From the NCBI RefSeq assembly GCF_017942085.1, contig NZ_JAGKSP010000003.1, forward strand, positions 248,001 through 312,000: 64,000 bases of DNA. Direction: 5' to 3'. This document shows positions 18,390 through 27,240 of this stretch, in pieces; position 1 is the stretch's first letter, and each line of letters begins with the position of its first letter. The position numbers and the translations under genes are program-made. Source of the stretch: Paenibacillus lignilyticus. Lineage in GTDB: Bacteria; Bacillota; Bacilli; Paenibacillales; Paenibacillaceae. The notes under the pieces were generated by a model that saw nothing but the letters and a program-made list of their open reading frames with translations, searched no databases and was not told the DNA's origin.

Positions 18390-18701
18390 CCTTCACTTCT
18401 CTCCTTCACTGGGTTAGTTACGGCGACTTCATGACAGATTCTCTAGTCATTGGCTAGATGAAGACGTACCCTCCTTCGATCGGAAATGTGGCAGCGAATT
18501 CCAATATATCCAACTAACATGCTACAGCACGGATCAAAATAGTGGATAGTGTACAATAACTGAAAATGACCCCTCTTCACGAAACGAGCGCTTATACATT
18601 TTTCGAAATCATGTACAATCCTCAACTTTCACACCCGGATAAACGCCAAAAAGCCCCCACTAATCTAGTAGTGAGGGCTAATCCCGCATTTTGCAGCCGT
18701 T
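18390..18701 (-). other. 312-base gap upstream of the beta-helix gene
   Basis: No gene is visible. It should hold the promoter of the secreted protein; I found no convincing -35/-10 pair. Its right end contains the terminator at 18652-18679. Confidence 0.5.
18647..18679 (-). terminator. Terminator after the 18.7-19.7 kb gene pair
   Basis: AGCCC-CACTA (18652-18662) pairs with TAGTG-GGGCT (18669-18679), one internal mismatch, and a T-run follows on the minus strand. Confidence 0.75.
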
Positions 18702-18983
18702 CTATTCCAAGCGATCTTTAAGGTACATCGTCAGCGAATACAGCATCAAATGCAGTTCTTCATTGGTCTCTGAAAAAGGGGTTTCTCGGACGCCATGAGC
18801 ATCCCGTCGAAGCAATTCACGATTTAGTTTCGTGATGTTGGTTACAAGTGTTTTGTTGTCCCAAGATTCGATGATGGCATTCATTTGAGGCTGCTTCTCA
18901 TGCGCAATATTGTTAAATTCAGCGAATTTCGGATCCAGCATGAAACCGGAAAAGGATATTTTGTCTTGTTGTGATTGTGTCAT
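18702..18983 (-). CDS. Small hypothetical protein
   Basis: A 93-residue soluble protein that I do not recognise. It is mostly helical in character, with charged C-terminal helices (NEELHLMLYSLTMYLKDRLE), no signal peptide and no membrane segment. It starts a few bases after the HAD phosphatase stop and ends at a good terminator, so the two form an operon. The start is unclear: ATG 18983 is chosen, a TTG at 18998 is possible, and neither has a good ribosome binding site, which suggests translational coupling to the upstream gene. Confidence 0.5.
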   Translation of the reverse strand: MTQSQQDKISFSGFMLDPKFAEFNNIAHEKQPQMNAIIESWDNKTLVTNITKLNRELLRRDAHGVRETPFSETNEELHLMLYSLTMYLKDRLE

Positions 18984-19005
18984 CGTATTAAGCACCAACT
19001 TTATC

Positions 19006-19707
19006 TTATTTTGTACGGTTAGGCGGACAGATCGCGAATAGTTCGACTAACGTTGTGATCGTATATGTACTTTGGATATCTGCAGGGCTTGTCTGTCCAT
19101 TTCTGTTAATCCAGCAGGTATCGATGCCGGAGAGATTACCGCCCCTGATATCGGTATGTAAGGAGTCCCCGATAATCAGAGCTTCGCTTTTGTTGAAATC
19201 CTTAATTTGACTCATCACGTAATCGAAGAATGCAACAGACGGCTTTGAATGACCAATGCTTTGCGAATCGAAAATAGCTTCAAAGAAATCATGTAGACCC
19301 GATTGCTTCAATCTCTTGATTTGCGTATGAGTGATCCCATTCGTAACGACGAACAATCTGTGGGATGCCGATAAGCTTTGAATCACTTCAAGCGCACCTT
19401 CGATATGCAGCTGGTCTCCGGTGCCGAGCAGCTCCCTATACATGTTCTCCCATTCGGGGCCGTCTACAACTTTGCCCAGTTTCAGCATCGTTTCGGAGAA
19501 TCTTGTGTTGAGCACGACATCTAAACCTATCGTTCCATTCTCGTAATTTGCCCATAGCTGTTTGTTGACAGCGTTGTACACCGCAAATAATTCATCCGAA
19601 AACGTATACCCATGATGCCCAAACAATCGGGTTAACGATTGGGTTTCATTAGCGCCGAAATCCAACAACGTGTCGTCTAAATCAAATAACAGGATGTTGT
19701 AACTCAA
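19006..19707 (-). CDS. HAD-superfamily hydrolase, YjjG-like noncanonical pyrimidine nucleotidase
   Basis: A 233-residue HAD phosphatase: motif I LFDLDDTLLDF (nucleophile Asp), a helical cap domain, motif II VVTNG, and motifs III/IV HSKPS plus IIGDSLHTDIRGG. The cap and the NGITHTQIKRLKQSGL stretch resemble YjjG, which dephosphorylates noncanonical pyrimidine nucleotides as housecleaning; other HAD subfamilies remain possible. The start is TTG, five bases after AGAGGTG. A partly paired inverted repeat (19741-19779) lies in the 5' region. Confidence 0.75.
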   Translation of the reverse strand: MSYNILLFDLDDTLLDFGANETQSLTRLFGHHGYTFSDELFAVYNAVNKQLWANYENGTIGLDVVLNTRFSETMLKLGKVVDGPEWENMYRELLGTGDQLHIEGALEVIQSLSASHRLFVVTNGITHTQIKRLKQSGLHDFFEAIFDSQSIGHSKPSVAFFDYVMSQIKDFNKSEALIIGDSLHTDIRGGNLSGIDTCWINRNGQTSPADIQSTYTITTLVELFAICPPNRTK

Positions 19708-19740
19708 GTTCTCACCTCTGATAAAGATATAATATAGAAC

Positions 19741-19779
19741 AGTCTACCGCCATACATCCTCGATGTACAGCGACAGACT
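19741..19779. repeat. Imperfect inverted repeat upstream of the HAD gene
   Basis: AGTCT, CGC and TACATC on the left pair with GATGTA, GCG and AGACT on the right, with matched two-base interruptions. It could form a 5' leader hairpin; there is no clean T-run. Confidence 0.5.
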
Positions 19780-20124
19780 GCGAAAATTAAGTTATAAACG
19801 TATAGGTCGCCAAGTGAATCCGATATTTAACTGCATTAATCGATATGATCTGTGGCGATTCAGTTCGCACCTTCCTATAGTTTAATCTTATTTCCATTCC
19901 TATACACCTCTTCATATCACTTTATATTCCTAAAATCATCTATGCCCGTTACATGTTGTCTCATCTTGATCTCATTCCGAATGTTCGCCCTCCGCCAACC
20001 ACCTCGCGCGCACACTGAGAGTCTCATATCGGAACTCTCGGCGATGAAATCGGAGCAAATTGATGCTGAGAATTCGGAAATGGAACTATTAGCATCGAAA
20101 GCTGAAAACTCTAATAAGAACAAC

Positions 20125-20190
20125 AAAAAGCCCGCGAAAGTGATTGACCTGCACCGCTTGGTAGTGGGGATCACATCAATCACGCGGACT
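20125..20190 (-). terminator. Long stem-loop with T-run after the 20.2 kb gene
   Basis: GTGATTGA (20140-20147) pairs with TCAATCAC (20176-20183), extended outward by CCGC/GCGG with a bulge, around a 28-base structured loop. Five T follow on the minus strand. Confidence 0.6.
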
Positions 20191-20226
20191 TCACCAAAAT
20201 GAACGATTCGTTTTACTCAGCTTGCC

Positions 20227-20694
20227 TTAAACGGTGCCTGAAGTATCCGGACCATCCGGTCCATCGACCAGATCGACGACTCCGACCGCAAGCACCGTGA
20301 TTGCGGCTGCTTTTCCCAGCTTCTTGACGCCGTCTTTAACAAGTTCCTTATCATGGTCCTTGATGCCGGCCATCACTTCGATCCCGCTCTCGACTACGTA
20401 TTGGATGCCTTGTCCTGCACCTCTCACCGTCGTCGTTGCCGCATCTCCAAGATCGTTAAAACCGGTTTGTGCCCGCTGCTTATCCGCTGTTACCAAGCCC
20501 GCTCCTACATCCCATACGCCGCTTGCTGCTTGACCCGCAAGTTCACCCGTTCTGGAAGTAACTCGTTCTACATCATTGCCGATTTCCTTAATGTAATCGC
20601 TATGAACGAGTTCTCCGGCAACGCGCACCGTTCCTCCGATCACTCTGCCGGTCACATCACCCGCTAATTTGCCGATCCCTTTCAGAAAGTCCAT
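20227..20694 (-). CDS. Hypothetical Gly/Ala/Val-rich amphipathic protein
   Basis: A 155-residue protein that I do not recognise. It is built of amphipathic stretches rich in Gly, Ala and Val (GIGKLAGDVTGRVIGGTVRVAGE, GQAASGVWDVGAGLV, TTTVRGAGQGIQYVVESGIEVMAGI) and a hydrophobic segment AAAITVLAVGVVDLVDG near the C-terminus. The pattern recalls glycine-zipper or membrane-associating stress proteins but no family motif is certain. The start ATG 20694 has GGAGG eight bases upstream; it appears monocistronic. Confidence 0.6.
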   Translation of the reverse strand: MDFLKGIGKLAGDVTGRVIGGTVRVAGELVHSDYIKEIGNDVERVTSRTGELAGQAASGVWDVGAGLVTADKQRAQTGFNDLGDAATTTVRGAGQGIQYVVESGIEVMAGIKDHDKELVKDGVKKLGKAAAITVLAVGVVDLVDGPDGPDTSGTV

Positions 20695-20760
20695 CTGAAA
20701 CACCTCCGTATCGTTATTTATATTATAACGAAAAATGAAGTGCTTCGTTTCGTTTCATTT

Positions 20761-21498
20761 TCAATTAAATCCGCCATTCACGCGTATCGTCTGTCCCGTA
20801 ATCCATCGCGCTTTGTCGCTGACGAGCAGATCGACCGCATTCGCGATGTCCTCGGGTTCGCCAAGACGGCCAAATGCGATCATGCGGCTGAACGAATCAA
20901 TCAGCTCCGGGGATTTGCCGTTTAGGAACAAGTCGGTTGCGATTTGTCCCGGCGCGATGCAATTGATCACGATGTCCTTAGGTGCGAACTCCTTTGCCAA
21001 TTGACGCGTGATTTGCTCGACCGCCCCTTTGGTTGCGGCATATACGCTGTAAGTTGGAAGCATCGCGCCGATAACGGAAGTGGAGAAGTTGATAATCGTC
21101 CCGCCTTGGGCCATATGCTTCATCGCCTGTTGGCAAGCGAAGTAAGTCCCTTTCACATTAATGGCGAATTGCCGATCGAACATCTCCTCTGTTACTTCCG
21201 CCAGAGCCGTGCATTCCATAACGCCGGCATTATTGACCAAAATGTCCACGCGTCCGTAACGCGCAATCGTCTCCGAGAATAACGCTTCGACCTCACTCAC
21301 TTTGCTCACGTCGGCGCCAATCGCAGTCGCTGCTCCGCCTGATTGGACAATCGTCGTTACGACCTCATCCGCCTTCCCCGGATTCGAAGAATAATTGACG
21401 ACCACCTTCGCACCGGACGCTGCCAGTTGGATAGCCAATTGCCGTCCAATCCCACGGGATGCCCCTGTTACGATCGCTGCTTTACCATTCAAATTCAT
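20761..21498 (-). CDS. Short-chain dehydrogenase/reductase (FabG-like)
   Basis: A 245-residue classical SDR: the NAD(P) motif TGASRGIG, NNAGV, the catalytic Ser in STSVIG and YAATK (Tyr and Lys), and a C-terminal GQTIRVNGGF. AAGGAG lies eight bases before the ATG. It is divergent from an AraC regulator, which probably controls it. The substrate is unknown; the closest description is a 3-oxoacyl-ACP-reductase-like oxidoreductase. Confidence 0.85.
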   Translation of the reverse strand: MNLNGKAAIVTGASRGIGRQLAIQLAASGAKVVVNYSSNPGKADEVVTTIVQSGGAATAIGADVSKVSEVEALFSETIARYGRVDILVNNAGVMECTALAEVTEEMFDRQFAINVKGTYFACQQAMKHMAQGGTIINFSTSVIGAMLPTYSVYAATKGAVEQITRQLAKEFAPKDIVINCIAPGQIATDLFLNGKSPELIDSFSRMIAFGRLGEPEDIANAVDLLVSDKARWITGQTIRVNGGFN

Positions 21499-21684
21499 AT
21501 CTGTTCTCTCCTTATCACTTCGAATTGGACAATCGAATATTTGCAGTGTTCGGCTTGTAAGGTAATTATAGTCATGTTTTGTAGCCAGCCGTTAGAACAT
21601 ACCTGCACGTTTCTTGCCTAATTCTCTTCGGGATCGTTATGATAAGGAAGGACCGATATCGTTGTGAAGAAGGGAAAGCATATC

Positions 21685-22599
21685 ATGGACACTAGGATTG
21701 AATCACTTCGCTTAGAGCAAGCCTTGCAGCAATTGGCTCACTTGATACACCAACATGCTCCTTCGAGCGGCACCCATCAGACGATCGTACCTTCTTTGCA
21801 GCTTATGCATGCGATACATTTGTCTGAACCGCTGGAAGCAGTCTATAAACCATCTATTTGCGTCGTGGCGCAAGGGGCAAAAACCAGCACGCTGGCTGAC
21901 GAAACCTACCGGTACGACCCTTCGAATTACTTGATTACTTCTGTTGAATTGCCGATCGTCGGAAGAATTATCGAAGCTTCCCCCGGCATCCCTTACTTAA
22001 GCTTGAAGCTCAGCTTCGACACCGATATGATACTGGATATCGTGAAAGAGATGAATCGCCCCGTGAACATTTCCACTGAACTCAGTCGCGGGATCGCAGT
22101 AAATCGACCTTCTCCCGCATTACTTGAATCTATCGTTCGCTTAATGCAGCTGCTTAATGAGCCCGAAGATGTTCCGATCCTGGCTCCACTTGTCATCCGC
22201 GAAATCCTGTATCGTGTCCTTCAAGGCGAGCAAGGCGCATTCCTCTGCCAATTCGCAATCATTGGCAGTCATGCGAACAATATCGCTAGGGCGATTCAAA
22301 TCATTAACCGCGAATTTGATCAGTTCATCGTGGTTGAACAGCTTGCAAAGTCCGTGAACATGAGCACGTCTGCGTTTCACAAACATTTTAAACGGATTAC
22401 GGCAATGAGTCCCTTACAGTATCAGAAAACAGTGCGTCTGCAAGAAGCGCGGCGGCTCTTGCTTACAGAATCCATGCAGGCAGCTGATGCGGCATTCCGC
22501 GTCGGTTACGAAAGCCCATCCCAGTTCAGCCGGGAATACGCAAGAATGTATGGAAGGCCTCCTAAGCAGGACGTGCAACTGTACTTGGCTTCGACTTAA
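21685..22599 (+). CDS. AraC-family transcriptional regulator with AraC_N (PF06719-type) sensor domain
   Basis: About 304 residues. The N-terminal cupin-like domain carries the family signature YKPSICVVAQGAKTSTLADETYRYDPSNYLITSVELP; the C-terminal AraC/XylS double helix-turn-helix covers about residues 205-300 (VVEQLAKSVNMSTSAFHKHFKRIT, DAAFRVGYESPSQFSREYARMYG). It resembles E. coli YqhC, which controls an aldehyde reductase, in agreement with the divergent SDR. ATG 21685 is chosen; a GTG at 21664 in the same frame is possible because GGAAGGA lies upstream of it. Confidence 0.85.
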   Translation: MDTRIESLRLEQALQQLAHLIHQHAPSSGTHQTIVPSLQLMHAIHLSEPLEAVYKPSICVVAQGAKTSTLADETYRYDPSNYLITSVELPIVGRIIEASPGIPYLSLKLSFDTDMILDIVKEMNRPVNISTELSRGIAVNRPSPALLESIVRLMQLLNEPEDVPILAPLVIREILYRVLQGEQGAFLCQFAIIGSHANNIARAIQIINREFDQFIVVEQLAKSVNMSTSAFHKHFKRITAMSPLQYQKTVRLQEARRLLLTESMQAADAAFRVGYESPSQFSREYARMYGRPPKQDVQLYLAST

Positions 22600-22639
22600 G
22601 ACATTTGCGATTGCATCTATCCGCTCCCGCCACTCAATA

Positions 22640-22653
22640 TGACAAAAATGTCA
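22640..22653. promoter_or_regulatory. BceR-type operator
   Basis: TGACA-AAAA-TGTCA is a perfect inverted repeat with a four-base spacer, matching the form of known BceR-like binding sites (TNACA-N4-TGTAA), about 75 bases before the transporter start. Confidence 0.6.
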
Positions 22654-22728
22654 CTTTAGATATTGTTAAATCGATGGTTGGAGGGCAGATTAGTCGGTAT
22701 AGTGGAGTGGTAAAGGAGGACGAAACTC

Positions 22729-23475
22729 ATGGGAACCAGTATACAAACCAAGAACTTAACGAAATCGTACGGGAATGTACAAGTCTTAAAAAGCATTGAC
22801 TTCACGATTGAACAAGGGGAATTCACGGCGATTATGGGGCCCTCAGGCTCTGGCAAAACGACACTATTGAATACGCTCTCTACGATTGACAGCTTTAATG
22901 GCGGCGAGGTATGGATTGAAGGCAGTTCGCTGTTGGACATGAAGAAGAAAGCGTTACGAGAGTTCCGGCAGAAACGCATGGGCTTTATTTTTCAAGATTA
23001 CAACCTGCTGGACACCTTAACGGTGAAAGAAAATATTTTGCTGCCGCTTTCGCTGCAGAAAACTCCGCTCGCGGAAATGGAGCAGCGATTAGCCAAAATA
23101 ATAGCGGCCTTAAATATAGAATCGATCCTGCAGCAATTCCCTTCCGAAATCTCCGGCGGCCAGAAGCAGCGCACGGCTGCAGCACGGGCGATGATTACGA
23201 ATCCGGCGATCGTATTCGCCGACGAGCCGACCGGCTCCCTTGATTCGCGCTCCGCTACTCAGCTGCTCGAACAAATTCAACTGCTGAATGAAACCTTTAA
23301 GACAACCGTTCTGTTGATTACGCACGACGCTTATGCGGCCAGCTACTGCCGGCGTGTCATCTTTCTCCGAGATGGGAAGATCGTCAATGAACTGTTCAAA
23401 GGGGAACAGTCGGAGAAGCAATTTTTCGACCGCATTCTGACCGTTCAAAGTGCCACAGGGGGCGACCGGCGATGA
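22729..23475 (+). CDS. BceA-type ABC transporter ATPase (antimicrobial peptide resistance)
   Basis: A 248-residue ATPase with Walker A GPSGSGKTT (about 37-45), signature ISGGQKQRTAAARA, Walker B IVFADEPTGSLDSR and H-loop LLITHD. The MacB/LolD-like sequence and the FtsX-type partner place it in the peptide-resistance (Pep7E) exporters, which remove peptides such as bacitracin from lipid II-cycle intermediates. Its stop overlaps the permease start by four bases (ATGA). Confidence 0.9.
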   Translation: MGTSIQTKNLTKSYGNVQVLKSIDFTIEQGEFTAIMGPSGSGKTTLLNTLSTIDSFNGGEVWIEGSSLLDMKKKALREFRQKRMGFIFQDYNLLDTLTVKENILLPLSLQKTPLAEMEQRLAKIIAALNIESILQQFPSEISGGQKQRTAAARAMITNPAIVFADEPTGSLDSRSATQLLEQIQLLNETFKTTVLLITHDAYAASYCRRVIFLRDGKIVNELFKGEQSEKQFFDRILTVQSATGGDRR

Positions 23476-25442
23476 GCTTGCTCGATTTATCATGGCGCAA
23501 TATGAAACGAAGCTTTCGTCTCTATTCGATCTACTTCATTTCCATGCTGATCGGCGTCATCATTTATTTTACGTTCTCTTCCCTTATGTTTAACAAAGAC
23601 ATATTGGCAGCCATCGAGAATAAAGAAAACTTCCAGCTCGGCGTTTCCATCGCATCAGCGGTCGTATTCCTGTTCATTATTTTCTTCATCCTCTATGCAA
23701 ACTCGTTCTTCATGAAGCAGCGCAAGAAGGAATTTGGGATGTATTTGCTATATGGCATGAGTGAGCGACATATTGTGTGGATGGTCTTTCTCGAGACCGT
23801 GATTCTCAGCGCGATCTCTATCGTAAGCGGGATCTTGGTCGGCGGATTGCTATCCAAGTTCTTCGGCATGTTATTGATGAATTTGATGCAATACGATGAT
23901 GTGATCTCCTTTGCTTTTCCGCCCGAGGCGATTAGATCGACGATTCTTCTGTTCGCAGTCATTATCCTCATTATCTGCGCGCAAAGCTACATGACTGTGC
24001 GACGCGTTCAATTGGTGGAGTTATTCCGTGCAAAAGCCGTTAAGGACAAGCCCCACCGATTCTCCGCTTGGCTTGCGATTGCTTCCGTACTCTTGTTAGG
24101 AATCGCTTTCTATCTCATTAGCCGAGATGGAAGCTCGGTTGTATGGCAGGATTACATCATGGTGAGTATGATTGCGGTAACTGTCGGCATTATCGACGGG
24201 ACGTATTTGTTTTTCCGTCAGTTTTTTGGTTGGATCTTGGGCAAGCTCAGCGGACGGAATAACTACTATAATGGCAACCGGATGCTGTGGATTTCCTCGC
24301 TGCGCTTTTCTATTCGCGGAAACACCTTAATGCTTACCTTCATCTCATTATTTAGTGCATTGATCATCTTCTTGGTGGGCTTCGTTTCGATAAACTATAC
24401 CGTACAGATCTTATCGGCCGGAAAAGAATTTCCGAACCACATAGCGTTCTCGTCGCAAGATGCAATAAAGCAAAAGCAGATTGAACAACTAATACAGAAC
24501 GATCATCCGATTACCCACCATACAAGAATCGATGGTTTAGCTGCTGAGCCGATCACAGACAGCGCAATCGCTTTTGGCAATTCAGATGCTGATAATACAG
24601 GCATTCTTCTGTTCCCTGAATCGCAGTTTAACGACATCGTCAGCGTGCGCGGGGATAAACAGCAGGTGAATTTGAAGGGTCAAGAAGCGGTCGTCCTTCT
24701 ACCGGTAGGCGCTCATCCTATATCGTTTACAGAAGGGAACCGGCCTGCATTTACAGTAAAGCTTAAGGAAGAAGCGACATTCCGGCTTACGGAGAAGAAG
24801 AATTATACGTTTCTAAGCAAGGCTACCGACTCAAAAGGCGACGTTGGTTTATATCCTTCCATATTGATCATTTCCGATCAAGCCTTCGCCGAACTAAAGC
24901 CCGGAGCAAGCCTGAGCCCGTTTGATATTTATCAAATCGAAAATGCCCGCAATTCTACGGCGTTATCCCATCAAGTTCATGATCTGGTTACAGAAACGCC
25001 GGGAACGTATTACGCTGCATTTGTCGATCTCTACTCCATCGATATCGAAACCTCATCCCTGCTGCTCTTCTCTGCTGCATTCCTTGCGGTTATTGCCTTG
25101 TTTGCCCTAGGAAGCATCATATACTTCAAGCAATTGCGCGAAGCAACGGAGGAATTGAGGCACTATTCGATCTTGCGAAAGCTTGGCATGGATGACGATG
25201 AAATGAAGAGGGTTATACGGAAACAGCTGTTGTTTGTATTCCTGCCCCCCATTGTGCTTGGATTGCTGCACAGCTGGTTTCTTCTGATCTATCCAACGAT
25301 GGAGGAGGTAAAGGATTACCCGCAAATCAAATCGATCATTACTGCGGTCCTGATCCTGTACGTGACCATCTATGCCCTGTTTTATTTATCATCGGCTAGT
25401 GTTTACTATAAAATCGCGAATCCGAAAAACGCAATGAATTAA
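23472..25442 (+). CDS. BceB-type ABC transporter permease (FtsX domains)
   Basis: A 656-residue permease with about ten membrane segments: TM1 near the N-terminus, a first FtsX domain at about 60-180, a large extracellular domain between the TM segments at about 285 and 520, and a C-terminal FtsX domain (LREATEELRHYSILRKLGMDDDEMKRVIRKQLLFVFLPP). This is the BceB layout, in which the large loop senses the peptide and passes the signal to the kinase. The transporter-driven kinase encoded convergently just downstream is the expected partner. Confidence 0.9.
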   Translation: MSLLDLSWRNMKRSFRLYSIYFISMLIGVIIYFTFSSLMFNKDILAAIENKENFQLGVSIASAVVFLFIIFFILYANSFFMKQRKKEFGMYLLYGMSERHIVWMVFLETVILSAISIVSGILVGGLLSKFFGMLLMNLMQYDDVISFAFPPEAIRSTILLFAVIILIICAQSYMTVRRVQLVELFRAKAVKDKPHRFSAWLAIASVLLLGIAFYLISRDGSSVVWQDYIMVSMIAVTVGIIDGTYLFFRQFFGWILGKLSGRNNYYNGNRMLWISSLRFSIRGNTLMLTFISLFSALIIFLVGFVSINYTVQILSAGKEFPNHIAFSSQDAIKQKQIEQLIQNDHPITHHTRIDGLAAEPITDSAIAFGNSDADNTGILLFPESQFNDIVSVRGDKQQVNLKGQEAVVLLPVGAHPISFTEGNRPAFTVKLKEEATFRLTEKKNYTFLSKATDSKGDVGLYPSILIISDQAFAELKPGASLSPFDIYQIENARNSTALSHQVHDLVTETPGTYYAAFVDLYSIDIETSSLLLFSAAFLAVIALFALGSIIYFKQLREATEELRHYSILRKLGMDDDEMKRVIRKQLLFVFLPPIVLGLLHSWFLLIYPTMEEVKDYPQIKSIITAVLILYVTIYALFYLSSASVYYKIANPKNAMN

Positions 25443-25495
25443 TCAAAATCCAGGCTTCCTTGTCGTGATGATGACTATGGGAGCCTGGATTTTGA
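25443..25495. terminator. Bidirectional terminator between the BceAB-like and BceRS-like genes
   Basis: Perfect 14-base arms TCAAAATCCAGGCT (25443-25456) and AGCCTGGATTTTGA (25482-25495) sit between two convergent genes. Confidence 0.8.
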
Positions 25496-25499
25496 ACGT

Positions 25500-26492
25500 T
25501 CATTGCGTTTGTTGCCTGAGCAATAAATAAGGATCCTCATCCTTCGGGAAATGGATGATACATTGCGTGAATGCGCCGACTTCAGAGGTACAGGTAATAT
25601 AATGGCCAAGCTTGTTCGATAATTGCTGCGCCAAATATAAACCCATTCCGGTCGACTTCGTATGCTTGCGTCCCGTCTCTCCTGTAAAGCCTCGATTAAA
25701 GATACGCGGAAGGTCTTGCGGGCTGATGCCAATTCCGCTGTCGCGAATAAGCAGCTGCTTTTCTTGCGGTGTCTCGACCGTAGATATCGTAATTTGCCCG
25801 CCATGCTCCGTATACTTCAAGCTGTTCGTCAGAATCTGATTAACGATGAAATGCAGCCATTTGGGATCGCTTAGGACCTCCACCAAGTCTGCTTGCATGT
25901 CGATTCGGATTTTCTTAGCTATAAAGGTTTTCGAATGCGTTTTCACGATATCCTTGGAAATCTGCAGCAAATCGCATTTCTGAATATCGTAATCCTGGTT
26001 AAAGCTGTCGAGCTTGGCATAATAGAGCGCTTGATCGATGTAATTCTCAATCTTCGCGATCTCTTCCCTTAGGCTATTGGCGTCCATCTCCGTTTGCTGA
26101 AGCAAGCGCAGCACCGCAATCGGGGTTTTGATCTCATGAAACCAAGAGACGATGAAGTCATAATGCTCATTTTGCCGATCATGGACCCGATTCATTTCGC
26201 GGATATGTTGTACTTTCAATTCTTCCAAATACTGCCTTGTGAGCTCGCCCTCCAATGACAGGCTATCTGCATCCCCGCTGCTCATTTGACGCATCACTCG
26301 CAAATTTTGCCGGTAACGCACGAATAGGAATCCGAGTAAAACAAGCGAAATCAAAGTAAACGCATAGAAGAATGTCCCCCATGCCGGGCTGTCACTGCTA
26401 TCGGTATAGAAAACCGCGGCCGTAATCAAGAAGCCAACCATGTACAGATAGATGTAAGGCTTCTCGTAGGATAGAAAACGCAGGAAGGTCAT
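25500..26492 (-). CDS. BceS-type intramembrane-sensing histidine kinase
   Basis: A 330-residue kinase with two membrane segments near the N-terminus joined by a very short outside loop (YTDSSDSPAW), hence no sensor domain. The phospho-His is in WFHEIKTPIAVLRLLQ; the ATPase domain shows NSLKYT, DSGIGISPQDLPRIFNRGFTG and GMGLYLAQQL. Short-loop kinases of this type get their signal from a BceAB transporter. The start ATG 26492 overlaps the regulator stop by four bases (ATGA); longer readings run inside the regulator gene. Confidence 0.9.
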   Translation of the reverse strand: MTFLRFLSYEKPYIYLYMVGFLITAAVFYTDSSDSPAWGTFFYAFTLISLVLLGFLFVRYRQNLRVMRQMSSGDADSLSLEGELTRQYLEELKVQHIREMNRVHDRQNEHYDFIVSWFHEIKTPIAVLRLLQQTEMDANSLREEIAKIENYIDQALYYAKLDSFNQDYDIQKCDLLQISKDIVKTHSKTFIAKKIRIDMQADLVEVLSDPKWLHFIVNQILTNSLKYTEHGGQITISTVETPQEKQLLIRDSGIGISPQDLPRIFNRGFTGETGRKHTKSTGMGLYLAQQLSNKLGHYITCTSEVGAFTQCIIHFPKDEDPYLLLRQQTQ

Positions 26493-27163
26493 TCGATCAA
26501 ATACCCCATTCCCTTGCGGGTTGCGATGAACGACTCCAATTCCAGCTCCGCGATTTTTTTGCGCAGCCTGTTCACGTTGACGGTCAATGTGTTGTCGTCC
26601 ACGAACTGTTCTTCGTTCCACAGCGCTTGCATCAAGTCTTCGCGCGAAACGATTTTGCCGATATGCCGCATCATGAACTGTAATAAGATGAATTCATTCC
26701 GGCTTAACTCCGTGCTGTTCCCTCTATATTCAATCCTGGAATTCGTTACATTTAATTGTAATCCCCGGTGGACAAATCTTGGGCTTTCATCGTCCTGATA
26801 GGTATATTTCCTGCGGATAAGCGCACCGATTTTGGCGACTAGGATATCCAATTCGAAGGGCTTCTGAATAAAATCATCCCCGCCCATGTTTATCGCCATG
26901 ACAATATCCATATTCTGGTTGCGCGAAGACAAGAAAATAATCGGCACCTTGGAAACGGAGCGTATTTGTTGGCACCAGTAATAGCCGTCCGATACCGGTA
27001 AATTTATATCTAATAGCACCAGATGGGGCTCTGCCCGCTTAAATTCGGCTAAGACCTGATCAAATTGGGTCACTTCCGTTACTTCATATTGCCACTTGAC
27101 CAGTGTATCCGCGACAATACGTCTAATTTTCTCATCGTCTTCGACCAGCATGATGCTATACAT
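26489..27163 (-). CDS. BceR-type OmpR-family response regulator
   Basis: About 224 residues. The receiver domain starts MYSIMLVEDDEKIRR, with the acceptor Asp in LVLLDINLPVSDG, followed by an OmpR/PhoB winged-helix domain (SRNEFILLQFMMRHIGKIVSREDLMQALW, VNVNRLRKK). The start at 27163 has GAGGG five bases upstream. It likely binds the palindrome at 22640-22653 upstream of the BceAB-like pair. The two-component genes are convergent with the transporter rather than in the more common tandem order. Confidence 0.9.
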   Translation of the reverse strand: MYSIMLVEDDEKIRRIVADTLVKWQYEVTEVTQFDQVLAEFKRAEPHLVLLDINLPVSDGYYWCQQIRSVSKVPIIFLSSRNQNMDIVMAINMGGDDFIQKPFELDILVAKIGALIRRKYTYQDDESPRFVHRGLQLNVTNSRIEYRGNSTELSRNEFILLQFMMRHIGKIVSREDLMQALWNEEQFVDDNTLTVNVNRLRKKIAELELESFIATRKGMGYLIE

Positions 27164-27240
27164 GGTATCCCTCATTATTCTCAAAGTTTCTACTAGTAGT
27201 TTAGCATAATAGTACCGTAGATTACCTCTGAATGAAGGGA

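Larger units (their letters stand above)
19708..20226. other. 519-base intergenic region with two inverted repeats, no recognised gene
   Basis: An open frame of about 116 codons runs on the plus strand (19852-20202) and a shorter one on the minus strand, but neither has a ribosome binding site or a recognisable domain. The plus frame changes from hydrophobic to Lys/Asn/Glu-rich and passes straight through the hairpin at 20125-20190. I treat the region as non-coding or decayed. Confidence 0.4.

Noticed and set aside
19852-20202. A 116-codon plus-strand frame as a gene
   Set aside because: No ribosome binding site, mixed composition, and it reads through a terminator stem; kept only as an intergenic note.
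26493-26621. Longer N-terminus for the BceS-like kinase
   Set aside because: Basic, low-quality sequence read out of frame inside the regulator gene; the ATGA overlap at 26489-26492 gives a normal start.
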